Shown here piece after piece: positions 24,444 to 34,870 of a DNA stretch of 64,000 bases. Within the stretch, counting starts at the first letter, position 1; the number at the start of each line of letters is the position of its first letter. Under the pieces are notes generated by a model, which worked only from the letters and a program-made list of their open reading frames with translations, made no database searches and was not told the origin of the DNA. The position numbers were made by a program, and so were the translations under genes. The DNA is from Cyanoderma ruficeps (lineage: Eukaryota > Chordata > Aves > Passeriformes > Timaliidae), in the NCBI GenBank assembly GCA_008694505.1, contig VZDJ01000041.1, positions 5,913,956 to 5,977,955 on the forward strand, given 5' to 3'.

Positions 24444-24650
24444 GTTGTATCAGCCATACAGCTGTCAGCAACTATGTGAAGTTGATCCTGTTGGAGTGCA
24501 CTGTACCTCTCCTCAGAGAGATTCTCCTCAGAATCTCATCTTTCCAAAAGTGGGAATGGACTACCCATGGCTTAGCTGTCACTTTGATCTTGAGAGGGCA
24601 TTTTCTGTTCCTTCTTTTGAAGTCTGAGATTTGTAATTTCTGTTTTTAGT
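24444..24650 (+). CDS. Candidate second, possibly terminal, coding exon (unidentified)
   Basis: A strong acceptor (a T run then cccccag, AG at 24442-24443) precedes the segment. Two of the three plus frames are open. In the phase set by the candidate exon 22220-22329, the reading begins G-C-I-S-H-T-A-V-S-N-Y-V-K and stays open for about 67 codons to a TAG near 24650. That product is rich in leucine and isoleucine. The +1 frame from 24445 is also open for 60 codons and ends at 24627. Two open frames at once weaken the coding argument. No clear donor or AATAAA signal follows. The product has no recognised family. Confidence 0.18.
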
Positions 24651-27600
24651 ATCATTGTATGCTAAACTGCACATAGTAGTTTCTCATATGGAAACTCAAG
24701 AGAAACCATAAAATAAGACAGCAGATTTAACCAGCCAGAAAAATCAACAGGTTTCGATCTCTGGATACATTTCTAACCTATTGACTTTATTTTTTTTTAG
24801 CAGTGATGGGTCAAATTCTGTATTGTGAGGAACAAAGAATTCTGGGTGTAGATTTTTTTTTTAAGAGGGATATGATTCACAGAGGCCACAAGTGCTTTGC
24901 TTCATTTGTGGCCTATTTCAGGGTTGGTGCTAAACTTATCTTAGCAATACTGAAGAGAGATGAATAGGAGAAGTCTGAGAAACAGAAAAGCAGAGAAGAA
25001 CAAGGCATGTCAAGATACCTGTGTTCAGTTACATCAGCTGGCCTGTGAGACAATAATGGTACTAGAGGTGTAAAGAATAAAAAGTGATCAGGCTCAGCAT
25101 TTTTACTAGAAATCTCCTAAAAGTCACAGTGAAATCTGGTAAATATTGTTCAAATGTTAACTTAAACACATCAAATATAGGAAAAAACAATGGAATGTTG
25201 TAATGTCACAACTTTGTAATTATGTGAAATGAGCTTAAAACTAACAGTTCTCAACCAAATAGATTGCTATAGAGTATCTTCCATTGGTGGACTGTGTGAA
25301 TGATTTTTACAGCAGCATTGAGACTTTCTTTTCTAACATTTTAATGATTTCGTAAGATAGAGGACAGCAGTGGAGAGCCAACGTCCCAAACAGTACACTT
25401 GGCCTGGATAGTAAGAGGTTCCAGTAAAACCAGATCACAGTTCCGACCGAAAGGGATTGCTTGACTGTGAAAAGTTTTCCCCTATATTCCATCTCAGCGG
25501 CACTTGTTTCAACCTGTGGATGTTACCTCATTGTGAAGAGTCTGATTTCATCTTCTCAAGGCTGCCTCATACGCCTATGCAAAAAGACACTTCTGCTCCC
25601 AGCTGAGTCAGCTCCAGCTCCTCAGCCTCTTCCCACAGCTGCTCTGACTGCATCAGTGCGTCTGCACTGAACCCGTGACAGTTTCACAATCTCTTCTGGC
25701 ACTGGCACCGTCTCATATCCATACAGAGGATTTACATCTAAGTAAGCTCATCCTGCATCCCTAGTTTGCAGAAACAAACTGGTAGCCTCAAAGGACCTAT
25801 CACACAGACCTATTATTGCACTGACTGAACTCATTTCTGACAGGGCTTGTTTTGTCTCCTGAACTGAGGCAGAAACTCGTACAAACAGCCACTTTTCCTC
25901 AGCCAAGTTAGATTACAGAAAGTTCAACCAGTGTCACCCTTTTTATTCCCTTTGAACTAATTTTTCAAAAGATCTTCAAAAAATAGAAGAGGGGAAAATC
26001 AGTTCTAGGAAGTGGGTCACTATATGATGCTTGTCTGTGAGTAGATATTTGCTGAGATTGACAAAAAATGACAGCAGTCAGCAAGTTTTTTGTTTACAGT
26101 TATTTTCACTCTCTAATCTTGCCATCTGCAATGGTTTGACTTTCACAGAGCTGAGGAAGTTTTCTATTTTAACAGTAGCTTTCTGGGTTTCATACTAATA
26201 TCGCAAAAAATATCTGTTTTTACTAGATTTATCTTTTTTCCCTCATTTTTGTTTCAACAAAGGAATGTGCCAGTGCAGTTTGATTTGCCAAAGTACCTCT
26301 TGATGCCAGTTAGAAAAGCAAAAGCGTTCCTCTCATTTACTCCGGTAGGCATTGCACATATTGGAATTTACACTGATTAATTAGATTCAATAGAATGAAC
26401 CAATAGAATAGGGAGAAGAGTCAAAGCAAACAATTTGTAAATAACCCATTGGCTGAAAATTCAAAAATTCAAATTCATCGAAGCAACTTCAGCAAACATG
26501 AACCACTAACACACTGTCCATAGAGGAGGAATAATTTCCAGTTAAAAAAAGGAAAACAAAAAAGGCACTAAACTAGTGTGAATATTATTTGCTCAGCCTC
26601 AAAATTTGCATTAAGTTCTATGAGGCAGAACTGTTATACTTTGTTCAGTTTGAGGAATGCATATAAATTCTCTACAAAAGTGTATCTCCAATTCTGTAAA
26701 TCTTTCTTATTTCAGACTCTCCACCTAGTGGGAGTATCATATTTTGTAATATTTTTTAAATCAATTGCACTTATTATTCAAAGATTCCATACCAGTGTTC
26801 TTCCTGTACAATATTTTTGCATATTGCAATTTTTATAGATTTTGCTTATAATATCATAGGTCAAACTCTCAAAAATACACTTTGGAATTATAAATACAAG
26901 TCCCTTTCCTTTAAAAAATTTTCTAAATCAATTTTCCACTTACCTACAAAGTCAAAATTACAATGCTATATGAAAATGTTTTGATTTTGAGGTCTTGAGC
27001 ATACTCTTGCCTGATACACTTGTTTGGTAAGGAATATGACTTCACGAGAAATCAGCCCTTGATCACTGCATATTGTGTCTTATCTTTGCAGGAGAGTTGT
27101 CTTTGAACTCATGTACTCATACAGAATAAGATTTAATGACACACAGCACTTGCATGTGACTTAATTACATTGGAGCCCAGAACAGTTTTTTGTGGTTCAA
27201 TGATACAACTATAAATTAACTCATTGAACAAAAATCCCCAAGTGGTTAAACCACATTACAAAGTAGAGACATTTGGCTAAAGAATCAAACCCATACAAAT
27301 AAATAATTATATATGCATGTTTGAGCAGGCTGTGCCTGTGAAGGAAGATGAGTCACTTCATTTTTTTTATGCTGCCCTTGTGATAGCTGAGCAATGTAAT
27401 TATCTTCCTTTGCATTGTGCTAGTTTTATCTCATTGGTATTAGATTTTTTAATTTTTCCATATTCTAATTTCTGTGGTGGGTGAAGTGTAAGACTCAGGG
27501 AAGCAAGGCACTGCTAGGATTTGGTTTGCTTGAGGTTTCAACTAAATGATATTTCAATACTTTTAAATAAAAATAAAGCCAAACTGGGGGTATTCTTGTT

Positions 27601-30600
27601 CTTATGCACCTAAGTAAGAATTAATAAATATTTTTAGTGGAAAGTTTTAAATTGTATTAATTTATCTTTATTTAAAATAATGAAAGAAAAACAAACAAGA
27701 AAATCCTTTCAACCAGGCCAAAGATTTTGCTGAATCCGTACTATGCATAAAATGTACTTAGGAAGGTATATAAAGCTAGAATTGTGTTTGGGGCTTTTGT
27801 TGCTCATGATAAATAAACTAAAAAAGCAAAAAATACTATATTTGAAACAATGACTCTGCTAGATGACTTATGAAAAATGCATGAACATAGGGCAAATGGC
27901 AAAAGGCAAGAGCCTGAAAACATATAGACAAATGAAAAATACACAAAAATCTTGAGGTACAAACATAGTAGAAAGCCTGGATATAACTTTAAATAATGAA
28001 ATACTAAAAAATATCCTTTTCTTATTAACACATATATCCCAAATGGAATTAATATGACATCAAAAAGATTTCTGCAAAATTCAGGCTTTGACAACATTCC
28101 TGAGAGAGAGTTAAGCTGGACAAGTGTCAAGACAGTATTCATTTTAGAATCCCATGTACTTCTCTTGTTACTAATGAGCTTGAAGACCAAGCTCTTGGAC
28201 AGGCTTGTTCACCACAAGTAGATTAATGGGAATAGAAAAAAAAATACTCATGGTAAAGTAACATACAAATTGGAATGCAGTCATATTTTGCATTAATTTG
28301 AAATATGGCATTCAAACCATCAATATGAGTATCTACAATGGTAAACATTGACATCTACAGTAGTGCACTTCCATAATGCAGCACACAATAGTACATGACA
28401 CACAGACATGTCCAGTAAAATGAGATGGCTGTGACCTAGAACAGACATCTGTAAAGCCAGAATCTGAATTTACTAAGAAAAATTTCACTTGAAGGGACAA
28501 GCATATGTAATCCAGTCATCAAGCTTTTATTTAAAATTTTGCTCAGCCCTGAAAAGGAGTATCACCTGCCACCTGATTATCTGTGCTGGCTAAGCAGTCA
28601 AGCAAGCACTGAACTGCTAATAGCACCTCTACATAAAACCAGGGAATCCTGGCTTTCAGACCACCTCTGTTCTCCAAGCGACAACACTATGGCCTTGCTT
28701 GGGTTGCATTTCAGCGTCACAGTGCAGGAGGTGTGGGTGGATTTGCAGTGGTTGCTCTGCCGGAGCTCTGCAGGAACACAAGTATTGTTGCAGTGGTACA
28801 GGTATTGTCACACACTGTGAACTGAAGGTGGTACACTCACTGGCAGCCAAAAACACCAGACCTAATCCAGGATTCATTACTAATTTTGTACCTCACTGAC
28901 ATTTTCATCAACTCTTACAAGCTCTAACAAAGAAAAGACCCACTGACCACTGACTTTGGAATCCTCTGTGCTGCAGCAAAAATTTTTACTAGTCCATCAT
29001 ACTACTGAGTAATACAGAGACATTTTTGAACATGAGAAATTAGAATTTTTTAAGACAATGACATGTCATTTTGAAATGAATATTAAATTTAGAACTTTTG
29101 TGGTGAAAACCAGTGTAGGTTACCTGTTTATATAAAAGTATTTCAGTACTGCAAAGTTCCCACAAGCAGCACATTTTGTAGATCCAGCAACTTTTTTGCA
29201 TGACTGTCAGTAGTAAGCAATCCAGTGGAAACACTATACAAGAGTAAAAGGATTGCCTTACACACAGAACCTATTATAACAAAAACCACTAGGCTCTGTG
29301 TTCAAGGCATTCAAAAGTCGAAGTCAGAAGCATTACTAATGACAGGCACATGTAATAAGATCTGCTTGGTGAGGCAATGCATCGTTGTGGCCAGATTTAG
29401 AGCCAGATCATCACTTTAGAAATATCAATAGCTGGATAAGGTCCAAGTTAGTTCTTTATCAAAGCAGTATGACTCCTGACTCCAGTGAAAATAATAACCT
29501 GAATTTGTGGAGACAAAGTTCTGATCAATAATGAATCTTTACATGCCCATGCAATCTTCTGTCTTCTCAAATGTGAATTTGAACTGACACCTCCTTGGCA
29601 CTGTGCCAGCAGCTGCTGCTGACTGAAAGCTGAGTGGCAAATGTGGGCTTGTGAATGTTGAATAAAAATCTGATATCTGAAGTGCGTTTTACCAGAAAAA
29701 CTATGATACAACTATAAACTGTAGCTATGGGAAAACTAGAGAAATATTTGATTGTGGTTATTAAATTTCTGATATGAAATGTAACCTGAAAGACACATGT
29801 TTAGGCCCCCCAAAAAATCACACAAGAACTTAGTCCTTCAAACCAACTTCCCAGGTTCTGGAGTCAAATCCACAAATGTTTTCAGGTTTCTTGTGGATTG
29901 CTCCCCTGCCTTGAAACTGAAAACAGTAATACTTTTGATGTTTAACAGAACACCACAGACTAGCTAATGGACCACATATCACAGCTGTGTGACAGCCATG
30001 GAGTTAAGAGATGCACCACTCTGAATTGTTCACATTTCATTATGCCAGCTCAAATTTCTGATGCTTTATGTCTGAAAATAATCCAGTACCAAGAATCACC
30101 AAGAAGGTCCCTGAAAACCTCTGGGAAAACAGGATTTGTTTTACTGATTGAGACCCCTGACCCATTTAATCCTTCCCCTGGTCACATGAAGAAGTGAGAC
30201 ACTCATGACTACCAGGATAGGTTTCGCTCTGAATTTCACTGTAGCTCAGAGATTGATTTAAATGTTAAATTGCAGGCACTACAATTTTTGACTTTTTTAC
30301 TGTAAATCTGGAAGTGAATTATAGCTTTAGAATCACAGCATTCTTAAAATATATTTTAAAACATGCCCCGAAGGTCTCAATTCTACGACTGATGTTTACA
30401 TGAGGAAAGAGGATAATTTTAAATTATTGCCTGACGATGTTTCCTCTGCCATCGAGTTCTATGCTATTCACACAAGCATACTAACACAAACAGAGAATTC
30501 CCCATGCTCTGGGAAATCTCTTTTACCAGCAGTCAGTGAGGACTAAGCCCCCAAATAAATGCCTTGTATATTTTATGCAATTATTGTATTAGTTAGTGTT

Positions 30601-33600
30601 AAAGTAGATGTTAAAATTAAAAATCCTCATAGCTACTACTCTGATAGAAACGTCTCAGGCATGCATTTGAACAGACGTTTCTGCAGGATCCAATGCAAAT
30701 TCATCAAACAGCACAAATACTTGCCTGTGCACCCACTGATGCTGACAGCGTAACCGCATGTGAAACTTCTGACTGAATTGGGAACTCTTAACTGCTTTAA
30801 GGCTTTTTTTCACCTGGACTTCCAGACATGCCACTACTGTTCCACTCACAAGCCCTGCACTGCATGGTCACTGGATAATGTTTCATACATATATGTATGA
30901 TAAATACAGAACCCAGAGGCCAGAAAAATTGCATTTACTCACAGCATTCCAAACCCTCCTCAGAGCATATATACATATATTAAATTCTGGCCGACTTTGT
31001 AGTATTTCTGTACAAATTCAGCTTGTCCAATACCTTCACAATGAAAAGCTGAAAATCAGGCTTCTAAGCTCATGTTTATATGCTTTAAGGGATGACCTGA
31101 TTCTCAAAAGCATTGAGTCTTGGGTGACTTTGGTGGATTTAGGGGAGATGTTTTCTAATAGAGCTGGAAAAAATGCCTAATCTGCTCCCTTTGTGGCTGG
31201 TAGGAGTATTGCTGTTGAGCGCTGTCAAGCCCAGCTGATAACTTTGAGATTTCTGTTTTTGAAAAACAGGTAGTCATAGGAACTGAGTACCGAAGAACAG
31301 GGCAGGGTTCTCAGAACACCACAACCAAAACACGCTCCCTGTTTCTGAGTGTTTACTGTCACTGCTTGCTTGAAAGACTAACAGGTGTACGAGAAATAGG
31401 ATATGAGAAAGATGTCTTCTTGTTTCAAAATAATTTAATCCTACCCTATTTCCTACGCCCCCCTTGTCTGAGCCTTGAAAGAGGAGATATGCCATCTGTT
31501 TCAATAAAACATGAAAAGTAGACACACGTGACTGAGGCAGTGCTAGAAGAAGGGAGAGCAAAAAAATAAATCTATCTTTAAAATATTAAATATGGGAAAT
31601 AATGAAACAATTAAACACCTATCTTTTCTGCATTCTATTCTACCATACTTGGGGAAAAATTAATTACCGCAATTATAAGTTTTCATTGGAACATCACTTT
31701 TGCATCATTTTTGCAATCATCAAAGGTACAAAAAGTTTATTATTTAAAGTAACAGTCTCAAAGAGTCCAGAAAGCTCAATTCTTTCTATTTATTTTTAAT
31801 TTTCATTTTATTTATTGGTTATTGGTTATTGGTAGAATCTTGTCAACTGTGTTTCTCTTCTAAGTACATTTTCTTTTACTGATTTTCTTCATATTTGCAG
31901 CTGATGCACTTTTCAATGTTTTTGTTGTAATTACCAAATTCAAAAGGAAAATGAAAACCACTTAATTATGTAATTGTCTTAGAGACAGCACGATAATTAG
32001 AGCTCTCAGAAAAGCAGCCCAGAGGGATTCACTGTACAGCAAGGTAAAGAAAATATAATGCAGGCATTTCAGAAAAGGCCTAAGTAAAACATTGTAGGGA
32101 AAGAAATTATACATGCAAACCTGAACAGATGCCCTCAAGAACTTTATACCTTAATCAACACAAAATATCACATTTTCATTAATAGTGCATATGCAGCAAG
32201 ACATGTCACCATAGAATACCTATTCAGAAGTTATGAAAGGTAAGATATTGAAGCTATACACGAAATAAGTACTGAAAATAAAATATGACAAATATTAAGA
32301 AGAAAATTAAAAATATGGGTGAGATAAATCTGAAAACAGAAAGTCAAAAGTCCTAAGCCTATGTATATAAAGCAATAAAAGCTGAGAATGTTCTCATTGA
32401 TGGACTAATATAAAAAGTTATTTCTAGTGTTTTGCTAGATCTTCAAGCTGTGGTACAAAAAGTGTGCAAATGTCCTATTAGATATCCATATAAACGTTTT
32501 AAGGCATGTATCTCCAAGTTATTATGCTTTTCTAAACTTTGGAATTATCTGCAGCTGCACACAGCAAAACCAAAACCAGCTGAACTCTCTTATACAGCAA
32601 AAGGGCAAATTTGAAGGAGTTTCACATTTATGACTTTCATGAGAAATCCTCTGGTCAAATCCAAGAGAAATATGAGCATTTACCCTGCTAAAAAGGCTTA
32701 ACCCTTTCATTCTGGCTTTGTGAGGTGGTGGCACTGGAGAGGCTATGACAGGCGGTGGGACTGTTAAAACCCACCAAATTTCTGCTGCTGCCCATAGACA
32801 CAAAGTGAATGTGTGTACAAAGGAAAAGTCCCATTGGCTGCAAGCTGTGATACAAGCCCTGAGACGTGCTCAGACTCATGTGGACAATGCTCTCTCTGTG
32901 TATAACTTAGAGCAACTCTGCATTTTCAGCACCAGATCTTACACTATTTCTCCTGAGTGCCATCACCACACAGAAAATACTGTTACATTTGAAACTAACA
33001 GAATATGTGAACCATTATGTTCTTTTTCATGCCAGAAACCTCAAACTGCCACAGAAGAAATCAACTTGCTTTTGTTCCCAGCAGTTAATATTCATTTTAC
33101 ATGTGTTTTGACACTTGGCAGTAGTTAATTACTGGCTACACTCTTTGCCATGAAGTACTTTCCTTGTATAATTAAGAAATCCTTTGAATTGTGGACAGTT
33201 AACTTTTCTACTGCTAAAGATTGCAAGCAATTAGTATGTAAATTACAAGATGACACTAACAGCACATATGGACAAGATAATGCTCATGCAGTGAAGGCTA
33301 CCTGTGCATAAACCAAAAGCAACAGAAAATAACGATTTTTAGAAGTTTCAAACCATTTAACTTAAAATGGACCAGACCACAGAACTGCTTGTTTTCTTGT
33401 ATCAGTGTGAGCCAAGGCACAAGTTCAGTGAAAATCAGAAGATACAAATCTCTTCAGAAGAAAATCTTATTTCACTTTCCTTTTTTTACAGTTTTTACCC
33501 TTGCCACACTTGACTCACACCTCTGTGATGCTCTGAATGTGTGGCACCCATGAGAAAAGAGGTTCTGGAGAAACAGATATGAAAGAGTGAAACCACTTCT

Positions 33601-33973
33601 TAAGACTGTGAGATATTTTAACAGTTCAGAGGTGTTATCCAGTGCTTGAATAAGTTAGGAGGTATCACTCCGATAATCAACTCCTGTTTCTGCCTTCCAA
33701 GTCCCCTCAGCACACTTTTTGGGACGATAAGCCAATAAAAATGTTATTTATTAGCAAAAATATTTTTAATTTTTAAAAATTATTTTTTATTTAGTAAATT
33801 TTATTTCTTACACATATGTCTGAATATGTTAATGTACCTGGTGCCTCCGTCCAGTGAAATTACTGATTTCATCCACTTATTGCACATATTTTATGCATTC
33901 ATTACACCGATTTCAGGACATTCGCCTAACTTTCCACTGCAGTTAGTTTAACACTGTTATTTGGTAACTCCAT
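24651..33973. other. No gene recognised (9.3 kb)
   Basis: AT-rich single-copy sequence with only minor simple repeats. A 7-bp unit attggtt is repeated three times at about 31814-31833, and a 16-bp palindrome catacatatatgtatg lies at 30884-30899. The 128-codon minus frame at 27804-28190 is hydrophobic and AT-driven. The 127-codon plus frame at 32745-33128 begins at a non-standard start in DNA also open on the minus strand. I see no transposon consensus or RNA gene. Confidence 0.5.
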
Positions 33974-34002
33974 GGGGGGGGGGGGGNGGGGGGGGGGCGG
34001 GG
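33974..34002 (+). repeat. Poly-G run with an undetermined base
   Basis: A G run of nearly 30 bases, broken by an N at 33987 and a single C at 33998. It lies about 150 bp upstream of the CpG island. The run would readily form a G-quadruplex. Such runs are also classic sequencing failure points, so the true length is uncertain. Confidence 0.9.
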
Positions 34003-34370
34003 AAACACATTTTTATTTAATTTCTGTTCTGTTGTTTCCCTGATTTATTACTCTGTCACTGCAGATACTACTTTTTACAAGAAAGTGCACGAAATCTCTT
34101 TAGAATGCACGAAAATACATGAAAACAGACTGGTAACACACTCCCGTAGAGGAGTTAACTCTTCCGCGTCCGGCCTTTGTTAAGGAGTGAGGCTGGCAAT
34201 GCGCCGCCACAACCGGGAGCGCTCCCTGCCGGCCCGCGCGGGCAGCGGCCCCCACACACCGGGAGGAGGCGGCGGGGCCCGGACCGGCGGGGACGCAGGG
34301 ATTGAGCCAGGGAGGATCGAATGAAAGAGGGCACTGCTCGCGGCCAGGGACAGGCGGGCATCGCCGGCTC

Positions 34371-34555
34371 CCGCCGGGCGTCCCCTCAGCCCCCTGCCCT
34401 CATCCTCCCGCCGGGCGTTCCCTCAGCCCCCTGCCCTCATCCTCTCGTCGGGCGTCCCCTCAGCCCCCTGCCCTCATCCTCTCGTCGGGCGTTCCCTCAG
34501 CCCCCTGCCCTCATCCTCCCGCCGGGTGCTCCCTCAGTGCCGTGCCCGCATCCCG
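34371..34555 (+). repeat. 37-bp minisatellite, five copies, inside the CpG island
   Basis: Five adjacent 37-bp units start at 34371, 34408, 34445, 34482 and 34519. Each has a CpG-bearing head (ccgccgggcg or tcgtcgggcg) and a shared cctcagccccctgccctcat body. Units 1 and 3 share gtcccc, and units 2 and 4 share gttccc. Units 1-2 start ccgcc, while 3-4 start tcgtc. This suggests that a 74-bp dimer was duplicated. Unit 5 is degenerate. Because 37 is not a multiple of three, each copy is read in a different frame, which explains the proline-rich plus-strand open frames at 34302-34653. Those are not genes. Confidence 0.95.
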
Positions 34556-34611
34556 CCTGCCCCGCGCCCCCGGCCCCGCGCGCCCATAGGCTGCCGGCCC
34601 CTCAGCGGCAG

Positions 34612-34616
34612 CCAAT
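34612..34616 (+). promoter_or_regulatory. CCAAT box (NF-Y type)
   Basis: gccaatcagg matches the extended NF-Y preference (CCAATCA/G). It lies about 30 bp upstream of the CTATTTTTAG element and about 65-70 bp upstream of the predicted start, a normal distance for a CCAAT box. Confidence 0.7.
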
Positions 34617-34643
34617 CAGGAGGCAGTTGTCAGGCGCTCCCGT

Positions 34644-34653
34644 CTATTTTTAG
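34644..34653 (+). promoter_or_regulatory. MEF2 / TATA-like element CTATTTTTAG
   Basis: CTATTTTTAG fits the MEF2 consensus CTA(A/T)4TAG exactly. It also sits where a TATA-like element would lie, some 25-35 bp before a start near 34680. The human JUN promoter carries a similar site, but no JUN coding sequence follows here. The dual reading (MEF2 binding or core promoter positioning) cannot be resolved from sequence. Confidence 0.6.
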
Positions 34654-34686
34654 CACACACAAACAGACGCTGTCGGAGCTGCGTGT

Positions 34687-34726
34687 GCGCTCTGTCTCGG
34701 GGGCGCGCGCTCTGTCTCGGGGGCGC
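34687..34726 (+). repeat. Perfect 20-bp tandem duplication at the predicted start site
   Basis: Two identical 20-bp units, gcgctctgtctcgggggcgc, are adjacent at 34687-34706 and 34707-34726. They lie just downstream of the predicted initiation site, so the duplication would be in the transcribed leader. Perfect identity suggests a recent event. Confidence 0.95.
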
Positions 34727-34870
34727 GGCCGGAGCGCGGGCACGACGCGGGGGAGGCCCGAGCCAGGGCGGGTGCGCGAGGCTGTGGGCGGGCTGTCGGG
34801 GGCCTCCGCGCTGCCAGGAGAGGGGAAAACCGGACCAGGAACCCCACCGCCTCGGGCAGTTCTAAGGGAA

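Larger units (their letters stand above)
34155..34870 (+). promoter_or_regulatory. CpG island with promoter architecture
   Basis: About 700 bp of strongly GC-rich sequence, dense in CpG, stands out abruptly from AT-rich DNA on both sides. On the plus strand it contains CCAAT (34612-34616), CTATTTTTAG (34644-34653), and two GGGCGGG boxes (34766-34772 and 34786-34792). The spacing of the first two predicts initiation near 34680. The first downstream ATG opens only a five-codon frame (34888 onward), so the first exon is likely non-coding. I found no strong splice donor within the island. Antisense or bidirectional initiation is also possible. The gene it serves is not identified. Confidence 0.75.

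Noticed and set aside
27804..28190. 128-codon minus-strand hydrophobic frame
   Set aside because: It comes from AT-rich DNA, which gives phenylalanine, leucine and tyrosine by composition. There is no promoter, splice context or known domain.
28539..28820. 93-codon plus frame with protein-like composition
   Set aside because: The start is not ATG, the internal ATG leaves a short product, and the minus strand is open over the same bases.
31814..31833. Triple ATTGG (inverted CCAAT) cluster as a promoter
   Set aside because: It is a 7-bp tandem repeat in AT-rich DNA with no CpG enrichment or core-promoter elements.
34302..34653. Proline/serine-rich plus-strand open frames of 95 and 110 codons in the CpG island
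   Set aside because: They are produced by the 37-bp minisatellite, which cycles through all three frames and is CG-rich, so stops are rare. There is no family resemblance.
34600..34740. JUN promoter, because of the CTATTTTTAG element
   Set aside because: JUN is a single-exon gene and its long GC-rich leader and coding sequence should follow directly. Here the sequence turns AT-rich with no matching frame.
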